The notes below the pieces were generated by a model that saw only the letters and a program-made list of their open reading frames with translations, was not told where the DNA came from and searched no databases. Below are positions 1 through 7,012 of a stretch of 10,313 nucleotides of DNA, one piece after another. Numbering within the stretch: position 1 is the first letter of the stretch; each line of letters starts with the position of its first letter. Both the position numbers and the translations under genes were made by a program. The stretch is from an uncultured bacterium (GTDB taxonomy: Bacteria > Bacteroidota > Bacteroidia > Bacteroidales > Paludibacteraceae): assembly GCA_946183755.1 (NCBI GenBank), contig CAMHCZ010000060.1, positions 1-10,313 on the forward strand, in the 5' to 3' direction.

Positions 1-289
1 GAGTCTGCTGTCCGTCCTTTCTTACGAACTTTATCACATTAACCGCGCCTATCTGCTCTGCCGTCTCGTCCAGCGAGTTGAGGAACGGTATGACCTGCTG
101 CTTGTAAGGTATGGTCACGTTCATGCCGCAGAAGTCGATTTCTGTCACCAGGTCGCGGAACTTCTCAATGTCCTCTATCGGATGCAAGTCGTAAAACGCG
201 TCAATGTTCTCCTTTGCGAACTTCTCGTTGAAGAACTTCTGAGAGAACGAGCTGCTCAGAGGGTAGCCTATTATTCCAAAATGCTTCAT
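1..289 (-). other. aroE: Shikimate dehydrogenase (AroE) N-terminal domain, within the fusion frame
   Basis: This is the portion of the fused frame that reads as AroE, the enzyme reducing 3-dehydroshikimate to shikimate in aromatic amino acid synthesis. Counting from its own methionine, S14 and S16 fit the shikimate-binding pair, K63 in NVTIPYK fits the catalytic lysine and N84 in IGAVN the substrate-binding asparagine. Only the first 96 residues are present; the NADP-binding Rossmann domain would lie beyond position 1. A methionine stands exactly where a stand-alone AroE would begin and is preceded on the coding strand by AAGAAAGATAAGAAG. Separate initiation therefore cannot be excluded. Confidence 0.85.
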
Positions 290-943
290 CTTCTTATCTT
301 TCTTTTTTAAGTATTTAATAAACAAGCATATAGCCAAAACGCCCAATGCGCCGATTAAAACATAGCCTATCTCCGCGCTGTAAAGCCCCACGGTGCTCTC
401 CAGCTGATCCATCGTCATATCAGGATTAGCCTTAGCTATCGCATAACCCAGCCCCACCAGCACCGCGTTCCATATTCCTGCGCCGATGAAGGTGAACGAC
501 ATGAACTTGAGCAGGTTCATTCTCGCAAGTCCGGCTGGTATTGAGATTAACTGACGTATGGCTGGTATGAAACGGCCTACGAGCGTAGCCATGGAACCGT
601 GCTTGTCGAAGTAAGCCTCAGCCTTCTTGACCTTCGCCTCGTCTATCAGGCAGAGATGCCCCCAGCGGCTGTTGGCGAAGCTATAGACTATCGGACGGCC
701 GAGCAGATAAGCCAGCACATAGTTCACCAGCGCACCGAGCAACGAGCCGAGCGTGGCGAACAGCAACACCATATAGACATTCATGCCGCCATCGGCTTGC
801 GCCGCCTTCCATGCTGCCGGAGGTATCACCACTTCCGACGGGAAGGGTATGAACGAGCTTTCTATTCCCATAAGCAGCGTCACAGTGCCGTAATTGAGGT
901 TTTCCAAATACCATTCAGCCAGCGCGCCAAGTCCGAAATCCAT
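1..943 (-). CDS. DedA-family membrane protein fused in frame to shikimate dehydrogenase (3' end outside window)
   Basis: One open frame starts at the ATG at 943 and has no stop before the window edge (314 complete codons). Residues 1-218 are a whole DedA-family protein: the acidic re-entrant motif E28-SSFIPFPSE37, a helix at about 54-80, the second motif GRFIPAIRQ at 123-131 with R124 and R130, and helices at about 146-170 and 190-212, ending in a lysine-rich KKKDKK. Some DedA proteins are undecaprenyl-phosphate flippases. From M219 (position 289) the frame becomes the N-terminus of AroE, the NADP-dependent shikimate dehydrogenase: GYPLSSSFS carries the two shikimate-binding serines, VTIPYK the catalytic lysine and IGAVN the substrate asparagine. 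I checked each codon from 943 to 287 and found no stop. The start lies 30 nt after the TPR gene, so co-transcription is likely. An internal start at 289, preceded by a purine-rich stretch, could also give free AroE. Confidence 0.85.
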   Translation of the reverse strand, partial: MDFGLGALAEWYLENLNYGTVTLLMGIESSFIPFPSEVVIPPAAWKAAQADGGMNVYMVLLFATLGSLLGALVNYVLAYLLGRPIVYSFANSRWGHLCLIDEAKVKKAEAYFDKHGSMATLVGRFIPAIRQLISIPAGLARMNLLKFMSFTFIGAGIWNAVLVGLGYAIAKANPDMTMDQLESTVGLYSAEIGYVLIGALGVLAICLFIKYLKKKDKKMKHFGIIGYPLSSSFSQKFFNEKFAKENIDAFYDLHPIEDIEKFRDLVTEIDFCGMNVTIPYKQQVIPFLNSLDETAEQIGAVNVIKFVRKDGQQT

Positions 944-973
944 AAATTCTGTTTTTTCTGTTATTTATTGTTG

Positions 974-2353
974 TTACAAATACTTCTGCATCGAGTCGAA
1001 AGCCTCCGGGCATATCTCGAAGAACTTGCTCACCGCGTCGCTTGAGAGTGTCAGCGCCTTCTTGATGTACACAAGCATGTTGGGCTCATCGCCCAAATAA
1101 TAATACGACGCAGCGATGTATATAAGGCAGACCACATTGTCCACGCTCATCCCGTACGCCTTGGTGAAGTTCAGTATCGCCGTCTTGTAGTCATCCTCGG
1201 AGAACGCCACGAATCCCAGTCCGTTGTAGGCGTCGTAATTCTCCGGGTCTATGCCCAGCACCTTGTTATACAGTTCTTTGGACTCTTGACCATTCTCATA
1301 TCCGTAGAAGAGGGCGTCCGCCTTGTATATCATGGCGAATTCGTTGAAAGGGTCGGTCTCCAGCACCTTGTCGGCTATCTCTATCGTCTCCTTGTAATGC
1401 TCCGAAGCCAATGCCGCGTACGCGTAAACGAGCATGCTGTCGTCGCTCTCGTCGTCCTCCATAGTCACTATCTCGGAGTATGTCTTGAACATCTGCTCGT
1501 AGTCCTGCTCCTTCTCGTAGCACTCGGCGAGGAGCTTGAGCAGCGGCAGCTTGTCGTCGGAGCTTTCGAGGCTCTGCATCAGCAAGGTCTTGGCCTCGTC
1601 CACACGGTTCATCTCCAGCAGCAGTTCCGCTCTTATGCAGACTATGTCCACCTCCTCGGATATCGCCTCGGCATAATCCAGCGCCTCCAGAGCCTTCTCC
1701 TTGTTGCCAAGGCTGTCGTAGGCGAATCCCTGATACACCCACGCCTCTTTCTGGTAAGGGTCTATGTCGAGCGCCTTGTTGCAGTATGATATGCAGTCCT
1801 CGTACTTCCCATTTCTGAAGCTGAACGAAATCAGGTCGTTGAGCAGCACGAGGTCCTTGGTGTCTAATCCGTTCGCTTTGTCGAGGAACGACATCGCGAG
1901 GTCGCCGTACTGATTACGCTCCAGAGCCACGCTTATCTCGTAGCGCAGGCGGTACTCGTCGGCCTCGTCAGCCAGCTCCAGTGCCTTGTTGAACATCTCC
2001 ACAGCCTCATCCACACGATGAAGCCCGAGCAATGCGTAGCCGCGATACAGATACACCTCGAAGTCGTCGAGATACATCACCTCGTCCAGCGTGCTCAGAG
2101 CCTCGCTGTACTCTTCCTTGCTCGTCAGCAGCTTGGCAAGACACAGCTTGCGCATGTCGTCCATAGGGAAAAGCCGGCTCCACTGGTCTATCACCATCTC
2201 CGCCTTCTGCATATCCTGAATCTCGAAGTAATAATCAAACAAGTCTATAATCTCCTCATCGTCCATATTCATCATGTATCCTGAGTTGATCGCCTGCTCA
2301 AAACGCCTCACAAGGCTCCTTATGTCATGCTTCCATTCACTCATATCGTTCAT
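974..2353 (-). CDS. Soluble TPR-repeat protein
   Basis: A 459-residue acidic protein with no signal peptide or membrane helix, built almost wholly of tetratricopeptide-type helix pairs. Typical repeats are seen around residues 97-127 (YLYRGYALLGLHRVDEAVEM) and 205-235 (AWVYQGFAYDSLGNKEKALE), and again in the C-terminal third (YNGLGFVAFSEDDYKTAIL). I estimate about ten repeats. TPR arrays are protein-protein scaffolds, so no enzymatic role can be assigned and the partner is unknown. The ATG at 2353 is the first after a TAACTTTG promoter box; a second methionine three codons later is an alternative. The stop lies 30 nt before the DedA-AroE frame, which suggests a shared transcript. Confidence 0.85.
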   Translation of the reverse strand: MNDMSEWKHDIRSLVRRFEQAINSGYMMNMDDEEIIDLFDYYFEIQDMQKAEMVIDQWSRLFPMDDMRKLCLAKLLTSKEEYSEALSTLDEVMYLDDFEVYLYRGYALLGLHRVDEAVEMFNKALELADEADEYRLRYEISVALERNQYGDLAMSFLDKANGLDTKDLVLLNDLISFSFRNGKYEDCISYCNKALDIDPYQKEAWVYQGFAYDSLGNKEKALEALDYAEAISEEVDIVCIRAELLLEMNRVDEAKTLLMQSLESSDDKLPLLKLLAECYEKEQDYEQMFKTYSEIVTMEDDESDDSMLVYAYAALASEHYKETIEIADKVLETDPFNEFAMIYKADALFYGYENGQESKELYNKVLGIDPENYDAYNGLGFVAFSEDDYKTAILNFTKAYGMSVDNVVCLIYIAASYYYLGDEPNMLVYIKKALTLSSDAVSKFFEICPEAFDSMQKYL

Positions 2354-2387
2354 CTTTTTTGTTGGCGCGGCGCACCAAACATAACCC

Positions 2388-2395
2388 CAAAGTTA
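2388..2395 (-). promoter_or_regulatory. Bacteroidota -7 promoter box for the TPR gene
   Basis: TAACTTTG on the minus strand matches the TAnnTTTG -7 consensus of Bacteroidota primary-sigma promoters. It would give a leader of roughly 30 nt to the TPR start at 2353. The upstream -33 element is weak (a TTG with a spacer slightly longer than usual). Confidence 0.5.
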
Positions 2396-2439
2396 AGAAT
2401 TAGCGCACACACTATAAACAAGAGCAACAGTTTTTAAGC

Positions 2440-2479
2440 AAAAAAAGAAGGACTCCGCATCGCAGCAGTGCCCTTCTTT
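2440..2479 (-). terminator. Rho-independent terminator of ddh
   Basis: Read on the minus strand, AAAGAAGG (2479-2472) pairs with CCTTCTTT (2451-2444), and the T-run continues to 2440. The loop is about 20 nt and partly self-complementary. It lies about 30 nt after the ddh stop, separating ddh from the TPR gene. Confidence 0.75.
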
Positions 2480-2509
2480 CATTATTTTATTAATTTCTTG
2501 ATTGTTAGC

Positions 2510-3412
2510 TTATACAAGAGACTTGATAAGGTCCATCTTGTCGCCTGGGAGCAGGTCGATTGGCGCTATCTCTATCATTGTGTAGCAACCTGGCTGCTTC
2601 TTGAGCACGGCTCTTGCCGAAGCCACAAGTATCTGACCAGTCAAGGCTGGGTTGTTGATAGACATGTTGAACTCGAAGTTCTGGTTCTGAGTCTCGCCTG
2701 AAACACCCTTTCTCACGAGGTTAACGCCGTGACCTACGTCGTTGAGGTCGTCAACTGAGTCAACTTGGATAACGTGAGTCTCGTCGTGAGCGAAATAGTC
2801 GTCAGCCTTGATGTCCTTTGCCACGTCCTCGAGCTTGTATCCTTCCTCAAGCTCCACATAAACCATACGGCGGTGAATGCTTGTTCCGAGAGGAATAGTG
2901 ATGCTCAACGCATCCTTAACGCCCTTCTTGCTCTTAACGCAAACGGTGTGGCCCATGCTTCGTCCAGGACCGAAGTTTGTGTATGTGATTCCCTTAGGAG
3001 CCATAGCCAGAAGCAATGCTCTGACCATAGAGTCTGATCCTGGGTCCCATCCTGCGGAGATGATTGAAGCCGCGTTGTTCTTCTTTGCATATGCGTCGAG
3101 CTCGGCGTAAACCTCAGGGATGCGTGTGTGGATGTCGAAGCTGTCAACGGTAGAGATACCGAGGTCGAGACACTGCTTCGCGTACTCTGGACACTGGCGT
3201 GTAGGCGAGCAAAGTATCGCAACGTCCACGTTGCTGAGCTTCTTTATTGAGTCAACAACCTCGATTCCCTGCAGCTCGGCAGGAATGTTGGCTACTGAGC
3301 GGCGAACAACGCCTGCTATCTCGAAGTCTGGAGCGGCGTTCAACGCTTGCACAACAGCCTTTCCTATATTGCCGTAGCTGACAACTGCGGCACGAATTTT
3401 CTTATTTGCCAT
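2510..3412 (-). CDS. ddh: meso-Diaminopimelate D-dehydrogenase
   Basis: NADPH-dependent enzyme (EC 1.4.1.16) converting tetrahydrodipicolinate plus ammonia directly to meso-diaminopimelate, the one-step route to lysine and the peptidoglycan cross-linking residue. At 300 residues it is close to the family length. An N-terminal Rossmann segment (AAVVSYGNIGKA, about 8-19) is followed by the family signatures SAGWDPGSDS (119-128) and FGPGRSMGHT (147-156), which shape the nucleotide and diaminopimelate sites. The end, GCYTMIEIAP, resembles the family C-terminus. The first glycine expected in the dinucleotide loop is serine (S12). The gene stands alone: its own TACTTTTG promoter lies upstream and a hairpin terminator downstream. 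Identification is from recalled family sequence; close relatives with other amino-acid dehydrogenase activities are less likely. Confidence 0.9.
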   Translation of the reverse strand: MANKKIRAAVVSYGNIGKAVVQALNAAPDFEIAGVVRRSVANIPAELQGIEVVDSIKKLSNVDVAILCSPTRQCPEYAKQCLDLGISTVDSFDIHTRIPEVYAELDAYAKKNNAASIISAGWDPGSDSMVRALLLAMAPKGITYTNFGPGRSMGHTVCVKSKKGVKDALSITIPLGTSIHRRMVYVELEEGYKLEDVAKDIKADDYFAHDETHVIQVDSVDDLNDVGHGVNLVRKGVSGETQNQNFEFNMSINNPALTGQILVASARAVLKKQPGCYTMIEIAPIDLLPGDKMDLIKSLV

Positions 3413-3452
3413 TTTTCTTATCTTTTTGATTAATTTCTTTGATTATCGCTTA

Positions 3453-3460
3453 CAAAAGTA
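3453..3460 (-). promoter_or_regulatory. -7 promoter box for ddh
   Basis: TACTTTTG on the minus strand fits TAnnTTTG and lies about 40 nt before the ddh ATG. The leader is A-rich, as usual in this phylum. No clear TTTG -33 element is seen at the usual distance. Confidence 0.5.
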
Positions 3461-3518
3461 CGACAGAACAGAATCATGTGTAATACGCATTTTTCTGTTT
3501 TTGCCTTACGTTTTACAC

Positions 3519-4358
3519 TTAAATTATGCCGGCGTTCTTCAAGTGCTGCTCCATCTGCTCCTGAAGGCTCTTGGCCGCCTCTCTCGCAGCGTTGGCGAAG
3601 TTCTCTGTGTCGTCGGCGTAGATGATGCCGCGCGACGAATTCACCAGCAGACCGCACTGCTTGTTCATGCCGTACTTGCAGACCTCCTCAAGACTGCCGC
3701 CCTGAGCGCCAACGCCTGGCACGAGCAGGAAGTTGTCCGGGATTATCGCGCGTATCTCCGAGAGCATCTCTGCCTTAGTCGCGCCCACGACGTACATCAT
3801 GTTGTCCGGTGTGCCGCCCCACTGCTTCGATGTCTCAAGCACCTTCTCAAAGAGCCTCTTGCCGTCCTTGCTGTCCTCGATGAACTGGAAGTCGAACGCG
3901 CCCTTGTTTGATGTCAGCGCCAGCAGAGTCACCCACTTGCCTTCGTAGTCGAGGAATGGCTTCACGCTGTCCTCGCCCATGTACGGAGCCACAGTCACTG
4001 TGTCGAAGTCCATGTTGCCGAAGAATGTCTTGGCGTACATCTTCGAGGTGTTGCCTATGTCGCCTCTCTTGGCGTCGGCTATCAGGAATATGTCCGGGTG
4101 CTTCTCCTTGATGTACTCCACTGTGCGGTCCAGCACTGCCCATCCGTCTATGCCAACGCTCTCGTAGAAAGCGAGGTTTGGCTTGTATGCCACGCAGAGG
4201 TCGGCTGTGGCGTCGATTATTGCCTTGTTGAAGGCGAACATCGCGTCCTCGTCGCTGTCGAAGAGGAACTCCGGTATCTTCTCAATGTCGGTGTCAAGAC
4301 CTACGCAAAGAAACGACTTCTTGCGCTTGATATTCTCAAATAATTCTTCTCTTGTCAT
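3519..4358 (-). CDS. pyrF: Orotidine 5'-phosphate decarboxylase, long (type 2) family
   Basis: Decarboxylates orotidine monophosphate to UMP, the last step of de novo pyrimidine synthesis, in the cytosol. The 279-residue length fits the longer type 2 subfamily rather than the roughly 230-residue E. coli type. Motifs in order: GLDTD (20-24) with the substrate aspartate, AYKPN (57-61) with the barrel lysine, the catalytic DAKRGDIG (95-102), VPGVGAQGG (213-221) as phosphate-binding loop and NSSRGI (240-245) with the phosphate-gripping arginine. All catalytic residues are present. It follows prfA by 30 nt with no promoter box seen between them, so the two are probably co-transcribed, a pairing I recall from other Bacteroidales. 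Confidence 0.93.
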   Translation of the reverse strand: MTREELFENIKRKKSFLCVGLDTDIEKIPEFLFDSDEDAMFAFNKAIIDATADLCVAYKPNLAFYESVGIDGWAVLDRTVEYIKEKHPDIFLIADAKRGDIGNTSKMYAKTFFGNMDFDTVTVAPYMGEDSVKPFLDYEGKWVTLLALTSNKGAFDFQFIEDSKDGKRLFEKVLETSKQWGGTPDNMMYVVGATKAEMLSEIRAIIPDNFLLVPGVGAQGGSLEEVCKYGMNKQCGLLVNSSRGIIYADDTENFANAAREAAKSLQEQMEQHLKNAGII

Positions 4359-4388
4359 ATCGCTTGTTTTTATGTTTCCGTGTATGGG

Positions 4389-5498
4389 TTAAATCTCGCT
4401 TTCCTTCATGCGCTCCGCGTTCTCAGCCACAATCAGGTGGTCGATGCAGTCCTGTATGTCGCCGTCCATGAACGCCGCGAGGTTGTATATCGTGTAGTTG
4501 ATGCGGTGGTCGGTTATACGGCCCTGCGGATAGTTGTAGGTACGTATCTTGGCAGAACGGTCGCCGGTCGATACCATTGTCTTTCGGCGTGACGCGATGT
4601 CGTCGATGTACTTCTGGTGCTCCTTGTCGTAGATGAACGTACGCAGACGCGCGAGGGCTCTCTCCTTGTTCTTAGGCTGGTCACGCGTCTCGGTACACTC
4701 GATGAGTATCTCCTCGGACTCGCCTGTGATAGGGTTCTTCCACACATAACGCAAACGGACACCCGACTCCACCTTGTTGACGTTCTGACCTCCGGCGCCG
4801 CTCGAACGGAAGGTGTCCCACTTTATCTCGCCTTCGTTTATCACAACATCGAACTCGTCAGCCTCGGGCAACACCGCCACAGTAGAAGCCGATGTGTGGA
4901 CACGGCCCTGTGTCTCGGTAGCCGGCACACGCTGCACACGGTGCACTCCCGACTCGTACTTGAGCGTGCCATAGACATTCTCGCCAGTCACGTTGAATAT
5001 GATTTCCTTGTAGCCGCCAGCCGCGCCTTCGGTGAAGCTCGACACGACGGTCTTCCAGCCTTTGGACTCGCAATACTTGACGTACATGCGGTAGAGGTCG
5101 CCGGCAAAGAGCGCAGCCTCGTCGCCGCCCGTTCCGCCGCGTATCTCGACAACGCAGTTCTTGGCGTCCTCGGGGTCGGCTGGTATCAGCAGCAGCTTTA
5201 TCTCCTCCTCCATCGGCGCCACCTTTGGCTCAAGCTCGGCAAGCTCCTCACGCGCCATCTCCTTGAGGTCGGCGTCGTCGCTGCTCGCCATCACTTCCTT
5301 GGCCTCATCTATGCCTGCAAGAAGTTTCTTGTAACCCTCCAGCGCCTTGAGCACCTTCTCCAGTTCTCTATATTCGCGATTGAGCTTCACATATCGCTTC
5401 TGGTCGGATATGACCGAAGGGTCGGTTATAAGAGTTGAAATTTCCTGAAACTTGAATTCGAGTCCCTCTAACTTCTTGAGCAATGAATTTTCTGCCAT
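4389..5498 (-). CDS. prfA: Peptide chain release factor 1
   Basis: Recognises UAA and UAG stop codons in the ribosomal A site and triggers release of the finished protein. The 369-residue sequence has the expected order: a helical N-terminal domain (about 1-100), the codon-reading domain with the RF1-specific tripeptide P192-A193-T194 (RF2 has SPF here), and the peptidyl-transferase-centre motif SSGAGGQNVNKVES, whose GGQ is at 236-238. The PAT tripeptide decides RF1 over RF2. The start at 5498 is preceded by a TATTTTTG promoter box about 35 nt upstream. pyrF follows after 30 nt. Confidence 0.96.
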   Translation of the reverse strand: MAENSLLKKLEGLEFKFQEISTLITDPSVISDQKRYVKLNREYRELEKVLKALEGYKKLLAGIDEAKEVMASSDDADLKEMAREELAELEPKVAPMEEEIKLLLIPADPEDAKNCVVEIRGGTGGDEAALFAGDLYRMYVKYCESKGWKTVVSSFTEGAAGGYKEIIFNVTGENVYGTLKYESGVHRVQRVPATETQGRVHTSASTVAVLPEADEFDVVINEGEIKWDTFRSSGAGGQNVNKVESGVRLRYVWKNPITGESEEILIECTETRDQPKNKERALARLRTFIYDKEHQKYIDDIASRRKTMVSTGDRSAKIRTYNYPQGRITDHRINYTIYNLAAFMDGDIQDCIDHLIVAENAERMKESEI

Positions 5499-5530
5499 TT
5501 GTCGGATTTATAAATTTTTGATTTAGTCTG

Positions 5531-5538
5531 CAAAAATA
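5531..5538 (-). promoter_or_regulatory. -7 promoter box for prfA-pyrF
   Basis: TATTTTTG on the minus strand fits the TAnnTTTG consensus and lies about 33 nt before the prfA ATG. It follows the terminator of the upstream small gene, which supports an independent transcription unit. No good -33 match is seen. Confidence 0.5.
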
Positions 5539-5593
5539 ATGATTTTTGAGATAGCACACATAGTTAATGCTGCTCCGTTTTCTCTCGGTTTTA

Positions 5594-5634
5594 CAAACAA
5601 AAAGGATTCGCTCCCATTCAAGAACGAACCCTTT
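5594..5634 (-). terminator. Rho-independent terminator after the 112-residue gene
   Basis: On the minus strand AAAGGGTTCG (5634-5625) pairs with CGAATCCTTT (5610-5601) apart from one G-T pair. It is followed by TTGTTTGT. It begins about 10 nt after the stop of the small gene. Confidence 0.7.
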
Positions 5635-5643
5635 CTTTATCCA

Positions 5644-5982
5644 TCAGTCGAACAGCACGTCGGGGTTAAGCTCCGCCGGCGTCTGCCACTCTATGCCGTG
5701 CTTTGTGCGGAGCAGCCTTTGCTTCAGCCCCCAGATGGAATGGCAGTCGCCCATCTGCGCCACGAGTTTGTACGCCTCGCTCGGACTTTCCTTCAGCAGC
5801 GTCCTGGCGCGCATTATCCTGTCCTTCAGCACCGGATTCTCTATCTGGAAACCGTCCTCCTCGTACATGCCGAGCCTGAGCTCCACCATAGCCGTGTAAA
5901 CCTCGTTCATCACGCTGTCTATCACCGCCTTATATTCCGCAGTCTCCTCCACCGGGTCGCGCTTTAAATCTTTATCTTCCAT
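5644..5982 (-). CDS. Small protein of unknown function (112 aa)
   Basis: I do not recognise a family. The 112-residue product is charged, lacks a signal peptide or membrane helix, and reads as largely helical: an acidic N-terminus (MEDKDLKRDPVEE), a long amphipathic stretch around residues 15-40, and a region (65-95) with a single cysteine, C79, in GDCHSIWGLKQRLL. Reality as a gene is supported by its own TAACTTTG promoter box about 32 nt upstream of the ATG and a hairpin terminator just past the stop. It is monocistronic, so its neighbours say little about its job. Confidence 0.75.
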   Translation of the reverse strand: MEDKDLKRDPVEETAEYKAVIDSVMNEVYTAMVELRLGMYEEDGFQIENPVLKDRIMRARTLLKESPSEAYKLVAQMGDCHSIWGLKQRLLRTKHGIEWQTPAELNPDVLFD

Positions 5983-6013
5983 AATGCTTGCTTTTCCGCT
6001 TGTGTTACAAACG

Positions 6014-6021
6014 CAAAGTTA
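6014..6021 (-). promoter_or_regulatory. -7 promoter box for the 112-residue gene
   Basis: TAACTTTG on the minus strand is identical to the box used upstream of the TPR gene and lies about 32 nt before the ATG at 5982. The expected -33 region overlaps a short near-palindrome (CGCAT-A-ATGCG on the coding strand, around 6040-6050) rather than a TTTG. Confidence 0.5.
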
Positions 6022-6101
6022 TCATAAATCATAAAACTCCGCATTATGCGCCATAAAAAGCAAAGCAAACAGATTTATACAGACACTCCCCCCACTCATC
6101 A

Positions 6102-6326
6102 TCACTTCTTGATGACCACCTTGTGGACAGAGCCTTCGACATGCTCCACCGACAGCACATTGTAGCCTTGCTCCTTGGCGTTGCGAGGCACATTGTCCAG
6201 CGGCTCGCCTTCAGCCAGGAGCACTTCAAGGACATCGCCCTCGCTGAGTTTCGAGAGCTCGATTTTCGTTTTCACAAAGGTCATCGGGCAATGCTCCTTT
6301 GTTATGTCTAACACTTTTGTTGCCAT
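6102..6326 (-). CDS. TusA-family sulfur carrier protein
   Basis: A 74-residue TusA/SirA-fold protein. Family members carry sulfur as a persulfide on one conserved cysteine, taking it from a desulfurase or rhodanese and passing it to partners such as DsrE-type proteins. The sequence opens with the usual strand VLDITKEHCPMTFVKTK; the reactive cysteine is C13, followed by P14. The second proline of the common CPxP motif is threonine (CPMT). The rest (GDVLEVLLAEGEP, NVPRNAKEQGYNV) follows the family pattern. It starts 19 nt after the DsrE2-like gene and is probably its co-transcribed partner. The ATG at 6326 gives exactly the normal family length. A role in feeding the divergent thiocarboxylate operon is an inference from position. 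Confidence 0.88.
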   Translation of the reverse strand: MATKVLDITKEHCPMTFVKTKIELSKLSEGDVLEVLLAEGEPLDNVPRNAKEQGYNVLSVEHVEGSVHKVVIKK

Positions 6327-6345
6327 AGTCGTTTATTCTAATGAA

Positions 6346-6825
6346 TTATATAAAGAGTGTCTGACCGCCTTCCGACAGCTTAAGGAACGAAGCCACGCCA
6401 AGCACGTCCTTCACCTCTGGTATGAAATCATCCTTCTCCAGTCCGAGCACATGCATAGCCATCTCGCACGCATACAGGTTTATGCCCAAAGCCTTGGCCG
6501 CCTCCACCAGTTCCTCCAGTGTCGCCACATTGTTCTTGCGCATCAGGTAACGGAAGATTTTCGGTCCTGCGCCGAGGAAGTTGAAGCGCGATGTCGGAGT
6601 GACCTTCAGACCGCCCATCATAAACCCGAAAATCTTGGTCAGCCAGTTGCCTCCTGTGAAGCTTCGTCCCTGTTTGCGCTTTATCGCGTCAAGCCCCCAG
6701 AACGTGAAGAATATGTTCACCTCGTAACCTACCGCTGCCGCGCCTGTGCCCAATGTGAAAACAGCCGTCAGCTTGTCGAAATCGCCGCTGAAGGCGATGA
6801 TGCTCAATTTCTTGTTTTCTGCCAT
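6346..6825 (-). CDS. DsrE/DsrE2-like sulfur relay protein
   Basis: A 159-residue DsrE/DsrF-like family protein, most like the DsrE2 type often found beside tusA. It begins with a beta strand and loop LSIIAFSGDFDKL (7-19), continues with a hydrophobic TFWGLDAIKR segment (41-50) and a glycine- and methionine-rich middle (FGFMMGGL, 66-73), and reaches the conserved cysteine C120 in YACEMAMHVLG, the likely persulfide site. I chose the ATG at 6825. A longer reading would start at a TTG at 6858, but that TTG lies inside the -7 promoter box and would not be transcribed. The ATG is preceded by AAAAAGGCAG. tusA follows after 19 nt. Confidence 0.85.
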   Translation of the reverse strand: MAENKKLSIIAFSGDFDKLTAVFTLGTGAAAVGYEVNIFFTFWGLDAIKRKQGRSFTGGNWLTKIFGFMMGGLKVTPTSRFNFLGAGPKIFRYLMRKNNVATLEELVEAAKALGINLYACEMAMHVLGLEKDDFIPEVKDVLGVASFLKLSEGGQTLFI

Positions 6826-6855
6826 AACATTCTGCCTTTTTATTGTTTTATGACG

Positions 6856-6886
6856 CAAAACTACAGCGATTCACACCCTCTGGCAA
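6856..6886 (-). promoter_or_regulatory. Promoter of dsrE2-tusA
   Basis: Minus strand: a -33 TTG at 6886-6884, a 20-nt spacer and a -7 TAGTTTTG at 6863-6856. Both the elements and the spacing fit the Bacteroidota primary promoter. It places the transcript start a little past 6856 and so supports the start codon at 6825. Confidence 0.65.
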
Positions 6887-6906
6887 TCGCCCTTTTGTGG
6901 CATTTT

Positions 6907-6928
6907 GCATACCATTGATGAGGTATGC
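6907..6928. promoter_or_regulatory. Inverted repeat between the divergent sulfur-gene promoters (candidate operator)
   Basis: GCATACC (6907-6913) and GGTATGC (6922-6928) are exact 7-nt inverted arms around an 8-nt spacer. The repeat lies between the two divergent promoters, about 20 nt from each -33 element, a position suited to a regulator acting on both transcripts. An ACCCTCTG octamer also occurs twice nearby (6875-6882 and 6934-6941). No regulator gene is adjacent, so the binding protein is unknown. Confidence 0.4.
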
Positions 6929-6948
6929 GATTTACCCTCTGTATGGGA

Positions 6949-6979
6949 TTGCGACACAGCCACGACAGCCATACCTTTG
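6949..6979 (+). promoter_or_regulatory. Promoter of the ThiS-like/E1/JAMM operon
   Basis: Plus strand: a -33 TTG at 6949-6951, a 20-nt spacer and a -7 TACCTTTG at 6972-6979. The arrangement is the same as in the divergent dsrE2 promoter. The predicted leader to the ATG at 7013 is about 27 nt and AT-rich. Confidence 0.65.
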
Positions 6980-7012
6980 ACCTCAGATTTTTTTTAAAAC
7001 TGAAGCGTAATC

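Noticed and set aside
1296..1742. Gly- and Arg-rich frame inside the TPR gene
   Set aside because: Same-strand alternate frame of a well-supported TPR coding region; composition typical of out-of-frame translation.
4617..5438. 273-codon open frame on the plus strand
   Set aside because: It lies antisense within prfA, whose GGQ and PAT motifs prove the other strand codes. The translation has no recognisable domain.
6346..6858. Longer DsrE2-like reading starting at TTG 6858
   Set aside because: The TTG is part of the TAGTTTTG promoter box, so it lies upstream of the expected transcript start. ATG 6825 gives a normal N-terminus.
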